A DNA stretch of 64,000 nucleotides from Prosthecodimorpha staleyi (GCF_018729455.1 NZ_JAHHZF010000011.1:186001-250000); one strand, 5' to 3'. Positions 1 to 9,041 are shown, counted from the stretch's first letter. Notes: generated by a model from the sequence alone, not told the origin. A program made the numbers and translations.

Positions 1-865
1 GCAGGTCGACAGCATCGAGCGCGACCGGCACAAGGCCGGCCGCGGCGGCGCCGGCGACGACATGCTCGCGGCCATGGCCGTAGCGCAGGCTGTCGCGCAG
101 CCGGTAGCCCGGAGCGCCGGTCGCCTCGTCCCATTCGACCGTGAAGGCGAGCAGTCCGCCCGGCGCCATCGCCCGCGCAGCCGCGGCGAGAACCGGATGC
201 AGGTCGCCCAGATAGCAGAAGACATCGGCTGCCAGCACGAGATCGAGCGTGCCCGGCGCGCGCGCCGCCAGGGCTTCGACGACATCGCCGACCGCGAGGT
301 CGTCATAGAGCCCCTTGGCCAGGGCGCGCGCGACCATGCGCTCGGAGAGATCGACCCCGTCGATCCGGTCGACCCGGTCGCGGACCGCCTCGGCCATCAG
401 CCCGGTGCCGCAGCCGAGATCGAGCGCGGCGGCGAAGCGCCGGCCCGGTGCCGTTGCGGCGAGCGCCGCCGCGATGGCCGCCGGCGCGCGGTAGCCGAGC
501 CGGCCGACCAGCGCTGCATCGAAATCCTCGGCATAGCCGTCGAACAGCGCGCGGACATAGCCGGCCGGCGGCGCGGCGGGGCTGGTGCCAGCCAGCCGGG
601 CGGCATGGAGCGCGGCGCCGAGCCGGTCCTCGGGATCGAGTTCGGCCGCCCGGGCGAAGGCCGCTGCGGCGCCGTCCCGGTCGCCGGCCTCGGCGCGGGC
701 GCGGCCGAGCGCGAACCAGGCGGCGACCCAGTGCGGCGCGATCTCCAGCGCCTGGGCGTAGAGATCGGCGGCGCCCGCCGCATCGCCGGCCTCGGCCAGT
801 GCCTCGGCATAGTCGTAGCGACGGTCGGCGATCAGGTCGCCGGAGGAGAGGAAGGTGGTCTGCAT
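1..865 (-). CDS. TPR-containing class I SAM-dependent methyltransferase (3' end beyond window)
   Basis: The gene reads leftward from an ATG at 865 and is still open at base 1, so at least 288 residues are present and the C-terminus is missing. The first ~85 residues are alanine-rich helical repeats of tetratricopeptide type (A-x-x-L-Y-x-x-A-L-x-x-A-P and a second copy). A Rossmann methyltransferase domain follows, with SAM-binding motif I D-L-G-C-G-T-G at about residues 149-155 and an acidic second strand (I-D-G-V-D-L-S). This arrangement matches predicted TPR methyltransferases of alphaproteobacteria, whose substrate is unknown. No strong ribosome binding site precedes the start. It points away from the exonuclease-ligase pair, so it is probably a separate transcription unit. 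Confidence 0.8.
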   Translation of the reverse strand, partial: MQTTFLSSGDLIADRRYDYAEALAEAGDAAGAADLYAQALEIAPHWVAAWFALGRARAEAGDRDGAAAAFARAAELDPEDRLGAALHAARLAGTSPAAPPAGYVRALFDGYAEDFDAALVGRLGYRAPAAIAAALAATAPGRRFAAALDLGCGTGLMAEAVRDRVDRIDGVDLSERMVARALAKGLYDDLAVGDVVEALAARAPGTLDLVLAADVFCYLGDLHPVLAAAARAMAPGGLLAFTVEWDEATGAPGYRLRDSLRYGHGREHVVAGAAAAGLVPVALDAVDL

Positions 866-967
866 GGGGCGATCCGCGTGGGGCTTCCTGATAGACCGGC
901 CCCGGCGCCGAGGAAAGCCGCAGCGCGCTGCTGACGCGGCCGGTACGCCACCCTACATTCTGGCCCG

Positions 968-2056
968 ATGCCCGTCGCCGCCGATCTCCTCACCCTCACC
1001 CCCGCCGGGCTCTACTGCCCGCGCGGCGGCTTTCACATCGACCCGGTCCGCCCCGTCGACCGGGCGCTGATCACCCACGGCCATTCCGACCATGCCCGCT
1101 CGGGCCACGGCGCCGTGCTGGCGACGCCGGAGACGCTGGCCATCATGGCGGTGCGCTACGGCGAGAATTTCGCCGGCACCACCGAGGCCGCCGGGCTCGG
1201 CCGGCCGATCCGCATCGGTGACCTAGCCGTCACCTTCCATCCGGCCGGCCATGTGCTCGGCTCCGCCCAGATCGCGCTTGAAGCCGGCGGCGCCCGCATC
1301 GTCGTCTCCGGCGACTACAAGCGCCAGCGCGACCCGACCTGCAGCCCGTTCGAGCCCGTCGCCTGCGATGTCTTCGTCACCGAGGCGACCTTCGGGCTGC
1401 CGGTGTTCCGCCATCCGGACGCGCGCGGCGAGGCGGACAAACTCATCGGCTCGCTCGCCCTCTTCCCCGACCGGCCGCATCTGGTCGGCGCCTATGCGCT
1501 CGGCAAGGCGCAACGCATGATCGCGCTTTTGCGCGAGGCCGGCTATGACGACACGATCTTCCTGCACGGCGCGCTGGAGCGGCTGTGCCAATTCTACGAG
1601 AGCCGCGGCATCGAACTCGGTCCGCTCGATCCGGTGCGCGGGCTGAAGCCGAAAGATCTGGCCGGCCGCATCGTGCTCTGCCCGCCCGGCTCGATGGCCG
1701 ATCTCTGGTCGCGCCGGCTCGGCGATCCGGTCACGGCCTTCGCGTCCGGCTGGATGCGGGTCAGGGCGCGCGCCCGCCAGCGCGGCGTCGAACTGCCGCT
1801 GATCGTCTCCGACCATGCCGACTGGGACGACCTGACCGCGACCATCGAGGAGACCGGCGCCGGCGAGGTCTGGGTCACCCACGGCGCCGAGGAGGCCCTG
1901 GTCCACTGGTGCCGCCAGCGCGGCCTCGATGCCCGCCCGCTGAACCTGCTCGGCTATGGCGACGAGGGCGAGGCCGAACCGGAGGGATCGCCGGCCGCCG
2001 AGGCTGCGCCCGGCGCAGAGGTTGGTTCCGCCGGCGACAGCGGGGCGGCGGCATGA
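968..2056 (+). CDS. Ligase-associated DNA exonuclease (metallo-beta-lactamase fold)
   Basis: 362 residues. The metal-binding motif T-H-G-H-S-D-H lies at residues 36-42, and later H-P-A-G-H-V-L-G-S and S-G-D-Y-K complete a metallo-beta-lactamase/beta-CASP-like nuclease core. This is the family found beside bacterial ATP-dependent DNA ligases (TIGR04122 type). Its stop codon overlaps the ATG of the ligase (ATGA at 2053-2056), so the two are probably translationally coupled and act in one repair process. The last ~35 residues are a low-complexity Ala/Glu/Gly tail of the kind often variable in this family. Function is inferred from family and neighbour; the exact DNA substrate is not shown by sequence. 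Confidence 0.9.
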   Translation: MPVAADLLTLTPAGLYCPRGGFHIDPVRPVDRALITHGHSDHARSGHGAVLATPETLAIMAVRYGENFAGTTEAAGLGRPIRIGDLAVTFHPAGHVLGSAQIALEAGGARIVVSGDYKRQRDPTCSPFEPVACDVFVTEATFGLPVFRHPDARGEADKLIGSLALFPDRPHLVGAYALGKAQRMIALLREAGYDDTIFLHGALERLCQFYESRGIELGPLDPVRGLKPKDLAGRIVLCPPGSMADLWSRRLGDPVTAFASGWMRVRARARQRGVELPLIVSDHADWDDLTATIEETGAGEVWVTHGAEEALVHWCRQRGLDARPLNLLGYGDEGEAEPEGSPAAEAAPGAEVGSAGDSGAAA

Positions 2057-3708
2057 ACCGCTTTGCCCAACTGCTCGACCGGCTCGCCTATGAGCCGCGG
2101 CGCAATGCCAAGATCGCCCTGATGGCGGACTATTTCCGCCATGTGCCCGATCCCGAGCGCGGCTATGCGCTGGCCGCGCTGACCGGGTCGCTCGGCTTTG
2201 CCGAGGCCAAGCCCGGGCTGGTTCGGGCGCTGATCGCGGAGCGCACCGACCCGGTCCTGTTCGGCCTCTCCTACGATTTCGTCGGCGATCTCTCCGAGAC
2301 CGTCGCGCTGATGTGGCCTGCCCCGGAGACGCGGCCGAACGCGGTGCCGAGCCTCGCCGAGGTGGTCGAGACGCTCGCGGAGACCGCGAAGCGCGACCTT
2401 CCGGCGATCCTGGCACACTGGCTCGACGCGCTCGACGAGGCCGGCCGCTGGGCCTGCCTGAAGCTGATCACCGGGGGCCTGCGCGTCGGCGTCTCGGCGC
2501 GGCTCGCCAAGACGGCGGTCGCCCAGCTCGGCGCGATCGAGCCGGACGAGGTCGAGCATGTCTGGCACGGGCTGGCGGTGCCCTATCTCGACCTCTTCGC
2601 CTGGGTCGAGGGACGCGGGCCGCGGCCGGAAAGCGACGACCCGGCGCCGTTCCGGCCGGCCATGCTGGCGCACGCGGTCGAGGACGGCGATTTCGACCGG
2701 CTCGACCCGGCCGATTTCGTCGCCGAATGGAAATGGGACGGCATCCGCGTCCAGGCCGCCGCGGGCCTCAGCCTGGAGACCCGCCGGCACCGGCGCCGGC
2801 TCTACAGCCGCACCGGCGAGGATATCGGCGCCGCCTTCCCGGACCTGCTCGAGGCGCTCGATTTCGACGCCGCCATCGACGGCGAACTCCTGGTGCTGGT
2901 CGACGGCCGGGTGCAGAGCTTCAACGTGCTGCAACAGCGGCTGAACCGGAAGACGGTGACGCCGCGCATGCTGGTCGAGCAGCCGGCCCATATCCGCGCC
3001 TACGACCTGCTGGTCGAGGCCGGCGAGGACCTGCGCGCCCTGCCCTTCGCAGCCCGGCGCGCGCGGCTGGAGCGTTTCATCGCCCGCACCGGCCATCCGC
3101 GGCTCGACATCTCGCCGATGATCCCGTTCTCAAGCTGGGAGGCCCTGGCCGAGGCGCGCGCCGATCCGGCCGCCGCCGGGGCCGGGCCGGATGCCGAGGC
3201 GGTCGAGGGCGTCATGCTGAAGCGGCAGGACAGCGCCTATCTGCCCGGCCGGCCAAAGGGCCTCTGGTACAAGTGGAAGCGCGACCCGCGCGTGGTCGAC
3301 GCGGTGCTGATGTATGCCCAGCGCGGCCACGGCAAGCGCTCGTCCTTCTATTCCGATTTCACCTTCGGGGTCTGGCGCGGCACCGGGGCCGCCGCCGAAC
3401 TGGTGCCGGTCGGCAAGGCCTATTTCGGCTTCACCGACCAGGAGTTGACCGAACTCGACCGCTTCGTCCGCCGCCACACGATCAACCGCTTCGGTCCCGT
3501 GCGCGAGGTGCAACACGACGCATCGGTCGGGCTGGTGCTGGAGGTCGCCTTCGAGGGGCTCGGTCGCTCGACGCGGCACAAGTCCGGCGTCGCCATGCGG
3601 TTTCCCCGCATCAGCCGCATCCGCTGGGACAAGCCACCCGCCGAAGCCGACCGGATCGAGGTGCTGGAAGCCATGCTGCGCTCGGCCGCCCCCGCCGATG
3701 AGGATTGA
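2053..3708 (+). CDS. ATP-dependent DNA ligase (cisplatin damage response type)
   Basis: 551 residues from the ATG that overlaps the exonuclease stop. The N-terminal ~200 residues form the helical DNA-binding domain of ligase I-like enzymes. The nucleotidyltransferase motif I is E-W-K-W-D-G-I-R with the adenylated lysine at residue 227. Motifs E-D-I-G, D-G-E-L and E-G-V-M-L-K and the C-terminal W-Y-K-W-K-R follow in order, then an OB-fold. Family TIGR04120. In other bacteria this gene sits with the exonuclease, an Lhr-type helicase and the PdeM nuclease. Here the helicase is absent from the window and PdeM lies about 7.4 kb away (11143-11928). It is expected to seal nicks during DNA damage repair, independently of the NAD-dependent LigA. 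Confidence 0.93.
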   Translation: MNRFAQLLDRLAYEPRRNAKIALMADYFRHVPDPERGYALAALTGSLGFAEAKPGLVRALIAERTDPVLFGLSYDFVGDLSETVALMWPAPETRPNAVPSLAEVVETLAETAKRDLPAILAHWLDALDEAGRWACLKLITGGLRVGVSARLAKTAVAQLGAIEPDEVEHVWHGLAVPYLDLFAWVEGRGPRPESDDPAPFRPAMLAHAVEDGDFDRLDPADFVAEWKWDGIRVQAAAGLSLETRRHRRRLYSRTGEDIGAAFPDLLEALDFDAAIDGELLVLVDGRVQSFNVLQQRLNRKTVTPRMLVEQPAHIRAYDLLVEAGEDLRALPFAARRARLERFIARTGHPRLDISPMIPFSSWEALAEARADPAAAGAGPDAEAVEGVMLKRQDSAYLPGRPKGLWYKWKRDPRVVDAVLMYAQRGHGKRSSFYSDFTFGVWRGTGAAAELVPVGKAYFGFTDQELTELDRFVRRHTINRFGPVREVQHDASVGLVLEVAFEGLGRSTRHKSGVAMRFPRISRIRWDKPPAEADRIEVLEAMLRSAAPADED

Positions 3709-3756
3709 CGCGGACCGATCCAGGCGGCCACGCGGCCCGGAACACGCCCCGCCCGG

Positions 3757-4638
3757 TCAATCGGCCGGGGTCGGCGCGGCGGCCGCCCACAGGCCGAGGC
3801 CGGCGCGGCGGGCTTCCGTCTCGTCGGCGCCGAGATCGTCGCCGGCCGCCTTGGCCCAGCCCTGGCGCACCAGCCAGCGGCCGACATCCTCGCTGCCGAG
3901 CCGGCAGGGCGACACGAAGTCGCCCTCGCGCGCGCCCTCCGGCACCGTGCATTGCAGCCCGCGCCCGCGGACGAAGGCGCGCAAGGCCACCGCGGCGCGC
4001 GCGCCGCAGGGCCAGTCCTGACCGGTTGCGTCGCGGCAGGTCTCATCCGACGCCGGCGCCGTGATGCCGGCGAGGCGCACGCGCACGTCGCCGGCCCGGA
4101 CCACGCCGGCCGACTCGACCAGGATCGGGCGCAGCACGCGCAGCTTCGGGGGGCCGAGCGGCTTTCTGACCGGTTCACGTGCGGGCAGCCGCTCCAGCGG
4201 CCCGGTCACGGCCGGCGGCGGCGTCACGCCCGGCGGGGTGACGTTGCGCACGTCGACCGGCCCTTCCGGGGCGACCAACACCGGCCCCCGCAAGCCGGCC
4301 GACGAGGCTGCCGGCGTGGGTGGCCGCACCGTACCGACCGCCGTCGGGCCCGCCGTGCCGGAGACCTCGGGCGCGACGGACATGGCAGTGCCGGCCGGTC
4401 CCGGCGGCCTGGCGGTGCCGCCGGGAAGGTCGGTCGCGACCGTGCCGGTCCCGGCGCCGCGCGTGCCGGGCATGGCCGGCGGATCGATCACGGCCGTTGC
4501 TGGCACCGTCACGGATCGGGATATCCCGGGCTGCGGCGGCTGGGCACCGCGATCCAAACCGAAATAGAGCATCGCCGCGCCGATCGGGACCAGGCCGGCG
4601 GTCGCGCCGATCAGGGCGAGACGGGCGACCCGGGTCAT
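3757..4638 (-). CDS. Thermonuclease-like (SNase domain) secreted or anchored protein
   Basis: 293 residues. A single N-terminal hydrophobic segment (about residues 5-27) looks like a signal anchor. A ~140-residue linker rich in Pro, Gly, Thr and Val follows, then a C-terminal domain with L-A-G-I-T-A-P and a cysteine-containing segment ending in V-R-Q-G-W-A-K-A, typical of the staphylococcal-nuclease-like family. The full catalytic Arg/Glu set is not clearly visible, so nuclease activity is uncertain. The ATG at 4638 overlaps the stop of the upstream S24 regulator (4-bp overlap), which decides the start over an in-frame ATG 12 bp earlier. Co-transcription with the regulator is likely. Confidence 0.75.
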   Translation of the reverse strand: MTRVARLALIGATAGLVPIGAAMLYFGLDRGAQPPQPGISRSVTVPATAVIDPPAMPGTRGAGTGTVATDLPGGTARPPGPAGTAMSVAPEVSGTAGPTAVGTVRPPTPAASSAGLRGPVLVAPEGPVDVRNVTPPGVTPPPAVTGPLERLPAREPVRKPLGPPKLRVLRPILVESAGVVRAGDVRVRLAGITAPASDETCRDATGQDWPCGARAAVALRAFVRGRGLQCTVPEGAREGDFVSPCRLGSEDVGRWLVRQGWAKAAGDDLGADETEARRAGLGLWAAAAPTPAD

Positions 4639-5294
4639 TGGCTGGCCCATACGATCCGGGCGAGCCAGGCGATCTCCGTCAGGGCCAGCCGCTCGGAGCC
4701 CGGCGAATCCGTGGCCGCGACCTCGACGGAGCGCTTGGTGCGGCGCAGGAAGATGCGGGCGGTCAAGGTCCCGTCCGGGGTCTGGATCAGCACGCGATCA
4801 CCGCGCCGGATTTCGATGTCGGGGCGTACGATGATCACATCGCCGTCGCGGTAGAGCGGCTGCATTCCCGAGCCGGCGACTTCGATCGCGAAGAGCGGAT
4901 CCTCCGGTGCCGCCGGAAAGGCGACCGCGTCCCAGCCCGTCCCGGTCGGCCGCCCGCCGGGGTCGAAGAAGCCGGGCGCACTGGCCTCGCGGGCGTCGAT
5001 GAACGGCACCGTGCGGGCCGGGACGGCATAGTCAGGTCCTTCGCGGCCTTCGACCAGCCCGACGAATTCGTCGAAGCGCGCGCCGACCGCCTGCAGCACC
5101 TTGGCGATCGACTCGGTGGACGGCCAGCGAGGCCGGCCATCGCCGCCGTGGCGCTTCGACCGGTTGAAGGTGGTCGGATCGAGCCCCGCCAGCCGGGCCA
5201 GACCCGACGGCGTCAGGCCTTGGCGCGCCGCGAAAGCATCGATCGCGCTCCAGACACGTTCGTGCGTGATCGGGGGGACCGGCTCGCGCGTCAT
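4635..5294 (-). CDS. S24/LexA-like transcriptional regulator with N-terminal helix-turn-helix
   Basis: 219 residues. Residues ~12-80 are a helix-turn-helix (L-A-R-L-A-G-L-D-P-T-T-F-N). Residues ~90-219 are a peptidase S24 fold with the nucleophile-type motif G-S-G-M-Q-P (Ser142). The lysine of the LexA Ser-Lys dyad (T-V-K-R-L in LexA) aligns with Arg180 in T-A-R-I-F, so self-cleavage may be lost; that alignment was made by eye. The upstream region holds two inverted repeats and a plausible promoter, suggesting autorepression. It forms an operon with the SNase-like gene and diverges from the DUF952-pyrD pair. It is not LexA itself: residues and operator differ. Confidence 0.82.
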   Translation of the reverse strand: MTREPVPPITHERVWSAIDAFAARQGLTPSGLARLAGLDPTTFNRSKRHGGDGRPRWPSTESIAKVLQAVGARFDEFVGLVEGREGPDYAVPARTVPFIDAREASAPGFFDPGGRPTGTGWDAVAFPAAPEDPLFAIEVAGSGMQPLYRDGDVIIVRPDIEIRRGDRVLIQTPDGTLTARIFLRRTKRSVEVAATDSPGSERLALTEIAWLARIVWASQ

Positions 5295-5319
5295 CGAATC
5301 TGGCCCTGCGACGAGAAAA

Positions 5320-5366
5320 ATTCGTCTGCGTCCAACGAATACTTCTGGATTATTGTCTTGTCCAGA
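5320..5366 (-). promoter_or_regulatory. Candidate promoter and operator dyads of the S24 regulator gene
   Basis: On the minus strand a TGGACA (-35 like, 5364-5359) is followed after 17 bp by TATTCG (5341-5336). Two inverted repeats overlap it: ATTCGT-N9-ACGAAT (5320-5325 with 5335-5340, covering the -10) and TCTGGA-N11-TCCAGA (5344-5349 with 5361-5366, covering the -35). The layout fits repressor binding over a promoter, and the S24 regulator that starts at 5294 is the obvious candidate. This is inference from position and symmetry only. Confidence 0.45.
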
Positions 5367-5392
5367 TTTAAACGCATAGGTTGTATATCGTC

Positions 5393-5401
5393 TGTGGATA
5401 A
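5393..5401 (-). promoter_or_regulatory. Perfect DnaA-box sequence
   Basis: The minus strand reads TTATCCACA, the DnaA-box consensus, inside the AT-rich divergent region between the S24 regulator and DUF952-pyrD. Only one box is seen and no surrounding origin features, so it is more likely a regulatory site or chance than an origin. Confidence 0.4.
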
Positions 5402-5540
5402 GGAAGAGTGGCACCGCGTCCATCGGCCCAGCCTTGCGGCGCGGAAGTCCCATCGCTACACGGAAAGTCCGCGGCCGCACACCGGCACGGCGGTCCCCGC
5501 CGCCGGATCCGTATACCCGCGCGGATGGGACGATTCCGGA

Positions 5541-5888
5541 ATGTCCGACAAAATCTTCAAGATTGCGAATGCGGCGGCGTGGACCGCAGCCGAGGCGCTC
5601 GGCCGGTTCGACGGCGCGCCGGTCGATCTGGCCGACGGCTATATCCACCTGTCGACGCGCGCCCAGGTTGCAGAGACCGCCGCGCGGCATTTCGCCGGAC
5701 AGGCCGATCTGGTCCTGGTTGCCGTCGATCCGGCGTCTCTCGGCGCCGCCCTGCGCTACGAACCTTCGCGCGGAGGCCAGTTGTTTCCCCATCTCTACGG
5801 CCACCTGCCGCTGTCCGCCGTCGCCTGGACCGCGCCGCTGCCGCTCGGACCCGACGGCCGCCACCTCTTTCCGGAGTTCGACCGGTGA
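5541..5888 (+). CDS. DUF952 family protein
   Basis: 115 residues. The family hallmarks are visible: I-F-K-I near the N-terminus, D-G-Y-I-H-L-S-T (residues ~31-38), a central L-V-L-V-A-V-D and a C-terminal F-P-H-L-Y-G-H-L-P. The function of DUF952 is not established, although the fold resembles glutathione-S-transferase-associated or ADP-ribosyl-binding small domains. The gene ends in a GTGA overlap with pyrD, and the DUF952-pyrD pairing recurs in alphaproteobacteria, so co-translation with dihydroorotate dehydrogenase is likely. Confidence 0.88.
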   Translation: MSDKIFKIANAAAWTAAEALGRFDGAPVDLADGYIHLSTRAQVAETAARHFAGQADLVLVAVDPASLGAALRYEPSRGGQLFPHLYGHLPLSAVAWTAPLPLGPDGRHLFPEFDR

Positions 5889-6964
5889 CCCTCTACGGCC
5901 TTGCGCGCCCGGCGCTGTTCCGGATCGATGCCGAAACCGCCCACGGGCTGACCCTCAAGGCCCTCGCCACCGGCCTGGTGCCGGCTTGCGTGCCGGCCGA
6001 CCCGCGCCTTGCGGTCAACCGGCTCGGCCTCGCCTTCCCGAACCCGATCGGGATCGCCGCCGGTTTCGACAAGAACGGCGAGGTGCCGGACGCGATTCTC
6101 AGGATCGGCTTCGGCTTTGCCGAAGTCGGCACGGTGACGCCGCAACCGCAGGCCGGCAATCCCAAACCGCGCGTCTTCCGCCTGCCGCGCGACCGGGCCG
6201 TGATCAATCGGCTGGGCTTCAACAACCAGGGCCATGCGGCGCTCCGGGCCCGGCTCATCGACCGGCGCGGGCGCGGCGGCATCGTCGGCGTCAATATCGG
6301 CGCCAACAAGGACACGGTCGACCGCGCCGCCGACTATGTCGCCGGCATCGAGGCCTTTGCCGACCTGGCGTCCTACTTCACCGTCAACATCTCGTCGCCC
6401 AATACCGTCGGCCTGCGTGATCTGCAGGCGCGGGCCGCGCTCGGCGACCTGCTGGCCCGCACGCTGGCCGCGCGCGACGACGCCGCAACGCGCCACGGTC
6501 GCCGGGTCCCGGTGCTGCTCAAGATCGCCCCCGATCTCGATGCGCATGGCCTCGAGGACGTGGCAGCCGAAGCGCTCGACAAGAAGGTCGACGGAATCAT
6601 CGTCTCCAACACGACCTTGTCGCGGGAGCATCTGGTCGAGCCGGCCGCGCGCGAGACCGGCGGCCTGTCCGGCCGCCCCCTGTTCCTTCGGTCGACCGCG
6701 ATGCTGGCGCGCATGCGGCTGATGGTCGGCCCCGACATGGTGCTCGTCGGCGTCGGCGGGGTCGACAGCGCCGAGACCGCCTTCGCCAAGATCACGGCAG
6801 GCGCCGATCTGGTGCAGATCTATACCGGCCTCGTCTACGAGGGGCCGGGCCTCGTCCGATCGATCCTCGACGGCCTCGCCCGGCAGGTCCGGCGCGACCG
6901 GCTCGGCTCGATCGCCGAGGCGGTCGGCAGCGAGGCGCGCCGCTGGGCTGAAGCGGCGGGGTAG
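5885..6964 (+). CDS. pyrD: Dihydroorotate dehydrogenase (quinone), class 2
   Basis: 359 residues from a GTG that overlaps the DUF952 stop. The enzyme oxidises dihydroorotate to orotate in pyrimidine synthesis, passing electrons to membrane quinone. Visible are the N-terminal class 2 helical extension (~40 residues), the FMN-binding A-A-G-F-D-K-N-G, the catalytic-loop motif [11 protein letters not shown] containing the class 2 base Ser, the I-V-S-N-T-T motif, and the C-terminal phosphate-binding V-G-V-G-G-V and Y-T-G-L-V-Y. Length is normal for class 2. The start is decided by the overlap, since the residues following it match the usual Y-x-L-x-R-P-x-L-F beginning. Confidence 0.95.
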   Translation: MTLYGLARPALFRIDAETAHGLTLKALATGLVPACVPADPRLAVNRLGLAFPNPIGIAAGFDKNGEVPDAILRIGFGFAEVGTVTPQPQAGNPKPRVFRLPRDRAVINRLGFNNQGHAALRARLIDRRGRGGIVGVNIGANKDTVDRAADYVAGIEAFADLASYFTVNISSPNTVGLRDLQARAALGDLLARTLAARDDAATRHGRRVPVLLKIAPDLDAHGLEDVAAEALDKKVDGIIVSNTTLSREHLVEPAARETGGLSGRPLFLRSTAMLARMRLMVGPDMVLVGVGGVDSAETAFAKITAGADLVQIYTGLVYEGPGLVRSILDGLARQVRRDRLGSIAEAVGSEARRWAEAAG

Positions 6965-7244
6965 GGCGCGGCCTGCAGGTCACGGCAGCGGGGCCGGTCC
7001 CGGTCCCGGTCCCGGCCGGCGACCGAGACCTCTGCGCACCGTTTCGGCAGGACCGCATTCTTTCCGCGCAGATTTGCCGAAAATTCGCCGCGCCGCCCGG
7101 GCACGTGATCGAATATCAAGACTTTCATGGCGTGATGCTTCAAAGCGACGGCGTTGGTGGCGGCGCCGGCCGGCGACGGACCGGCAGGACCCGCCGGCGA
7201 GGCCGTCTTGCCCGGGACGTGCGGGCGGAAAAGTGGAGGAGAGG

Positions 7245-8177
7245 GTGCAGCTCTACCTGCCGATCGCCGAACTGCCCGTGAACATGTTCATGATCTTCGG
7301 CATGGGCGCGGCGGTCGGGTTCCTGTCCGGCCTGTTCGGCGTCGGGGGCGGCTTCCTGCTGACCCCGCTGCTAGTCTTCTCCGGCATCCAGCCGGCCGTG
7401 GCGGTGGCGACGGTGACCAGTCAGATCGTCGCCTCCTCGGCCTCCGGCGCGCTCGCCTACTGGCGGCGCAAGTCGATCGACTGGAAGCTCGCGCTGTTCC
7501 TGCTCGCCGGCGGTGTCGTCGGCACGGTGTTCGGCGTCCTGGTGTTCCGGCTGCTGCGCACGATCGGCCAGCTCGATGTGGTGATCGGCCTCTGCTACGT
7601 CGTCTTCCTCGGCGGCATCGGCATGCTGATGGTGATCGAGAGCGTCCGCTTCATGATCGCCGCACGCCGCGAGGCCGCGCCGGAGCCGCGCAAGCTTCGC
7701 CAGCACGGCTGGATCCATGGGCTGCCGTTCAAGGTCCGCTTCCAGCGCTCGCGCCTCTACATCTCGGCCATTCCGATCCTGGCGCTCGGCGTGTTCATCG
7801 GCTTCCTCGGCACGCTGCTCGGCATCGGCGGCGGCTTCATCATGGTGCCGGCCCTGATCTATCTCCTGAAGGTGCCGACCACGGTCGTGATCGGAACCTC
7901 GCTCGTCCAGATCCTCGGCACCATGGCGGTTGCCACCATCCTGCAGGCCTATTCGAACCAGTCGGTCGACGCGGTGCTGGCCCTGATCCTGATGGTCGGC
8001 GGCGTCATCGGCGCGCAGTTCGGCGCCCAGGTCGGCTCGCGCCTGCGCGGCGAACAGTTGCGCGCGCTGCTCGGGCTTCTCATCCTGGCGGTCGGGGTGC
8101 GTTTCGCCATCGATCTCGTCGTGACGCCGCAAGAGCCGTTTTCGATCGCCCCGCTGGTCTCCGGAGCTGCGCCGTGA
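7245..8177 (+). CDS. TauE/SafE family membrane permease
   Basis: 310 residues, starting at a GTG preceded by GTGGAGGAGAG. About eight hydrophobic segments form two repeats, each carrying the family's Gly-rich motif: G-L-F-G-V-G-G-G-F near residue 30 and G-T-L-L-G-I-G-G-G-F near residue 185. A cytoplasmic loop around residues 140-165 is rich in Arg and Lys. TauE/SafE proteins are proposed exporters or importers of sulfite, sulfoacetate or other organosulfur anions; the substrate here is not determinable. The stop overlaps the next gene (GTGA), a TIGR02186 protein that habitually follows this subtype, so both probably act together in the envelope. Confidence 0.88.
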   Translation: MQLYLPIAELPVNMFMIFGMGAAVGFLSGLFGVGGGFLLTPLLVFSGIQPAVAVATVTSQIVASSASGALAYWRRKSIDWKLALFLLAGGVVGTVFGVLVFRLLRTIGQLDVVIGLCYVVFLGGIGMLMVIESVRFMIAARREAAPEPRKLRQHGWIHGLPFKVRFQRSRLYISAIPILALGVFIGFLGTLLGIGGGFIMVPALIYLLKVPTTVVIGTSLVQILGTMAVATILQAYSNQSVDAVLALILMVGGVIGAQFGAQVGSRLRGEQLRALLGLLILAVGVRFAIDLVVTPQEPFSIAPLVSGAAP

Positions 8178-8956
8178 GAGCCTTGCAGGTCGCCATCGTC
8201 CTCGCCGGCGCCATCCTGGCCTGCATCCCCGCCGCGCGCGCCGAAACCCTGGTGGTGGCGACCTCGACCGGCACGGTCAACATCGCCTCGAACTTCTCCG
8301 GCACCGACATCACCGTCTTCGGGTCGATCGAACGCGACCGGGCGACGGTCTCGCGGGCCTCGGAATACCAGATCGCCGTGCAGGTCTTCGGTCCGGGCGA
8401 AACCGTCGTGACGCGGCGCAAGCAGCGCGGCTTCGGCGTCTGGGTGAATCGCGACAGCCGCACCTATGTCGATGTGCCGAGCTTCTATGCGACGCTGACC
8501 ACCGGAACGATCGACCAGATCGGCCCGCCCGAAACCCTGAGGCGGCACCAGGTCGGCCTGGAGCACCTGATACTGCCCGAGCGTTCGACCGGCTCCCCGG
8601 ACGATCCGGCGCCGGGCGATCCGGACTTCCGCGCCGGCTTCCTGCGCCTCAAGCTGCATGCCGGGCTCTATCGGGAGTTGCCCGGTGCGGTCACCTTCCT
8701 GAGCCCGACGCTGTTTCGCGCCACCATCCCGCTGCCGGCCAACGTGCCGGTCGGCCGGTTCCGAATCCAGGTCGGACTGTTCCAGGAAGGCGTCTCGCTG
8801 GCCCAGCACACCTCGGCGGTGGTGGTCTCCAAGACGGGATTCGAACAGTTCATGTTCGACCTCGCCTTCACCCGACCCCTGCTCTATGGCCTCGGGACCG
8901 TCGTGCTGGCGCTGCTGACCGGCTGGTTCGCGGGCATCATTTTCCGCCGGGATTGA
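8174..8956 (+). CDS. TIGR02186 family protein (TauE/SafE partner)
   Basis: 260 residues from the overlapping GTG. A cleavable signal peptide ends near residue 25 (A-R-A-E). A beta-rich periplasmic domain of ~200 residues follows, and a single C-terminal transmembrane helix (about residues 236-256) ends in basic residues, so the bulk should face the periplasm. Proteins of this type occur beside TauE/SafE permeases in alphaproteobacteria, and their role is unknown. Translational coupling to the permease supports a joint complex. No enzymatic motif is visible. Confidence 0.82.
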   Translation: MRALQVAIVLAGAILACIPAARAETLVVATSTGTVNIASNFSGTDITVFGSIERDRATVSRASEYQIAVQVFGPGETVVTRRKQRGFGVWVNRDSRTYVDVPSFYATLTTGTIDQIGPPETLRRHQVGLEHLILPERSTGSPDDPAPGDPDFRAGFLRLKLHAGLYRELPGAVTFLSPTLFRATIPLPANVPVGRFRIQVGLFQEGVSLAQHTSAVVVSKTGFEQFMFDLAFTRPLLYGLGTVVLALLTGWFAGIIFRRD

Positions 8957-9007
8957 AGCACACCCGATTTCCAAAACCATTTACCTAACGTTATTGCATC
9001 CGTCGGC

Positions 9008-9026
9008 ATTTTACCTGAAGTAAAAT
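9008..9026 (+). promoter_or_regulatory. Inverted repeat in the leader of the chemoreceptor gene
   Basis: ATTTTAC-CTGAA-GTAAAAT is a perfect 7-bp inverted repeat with a 5-bp loop, ending only 4 bases before the ribosome binding site GGAG (9031-9034). It could be a repressor operator or an mRNA hairpin. A TAACGTTA palindrome lies just upstream at 8986-8993. Confidence 0.35.
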
Positions 9027-9041
9027 TTCAGGAGAATGCGG

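Noticed and set aside
5293-5410. Replication origin
   Set aside because: Only one DnaA box and a short AT-rich stretch are present, and no origin-linked genes lie nearby.
6996-7015. Short GGTCCC triplet repeat after pyrD
   Set aside because: Three copies of a 6-bp GC motif are too few to separate from base composition.
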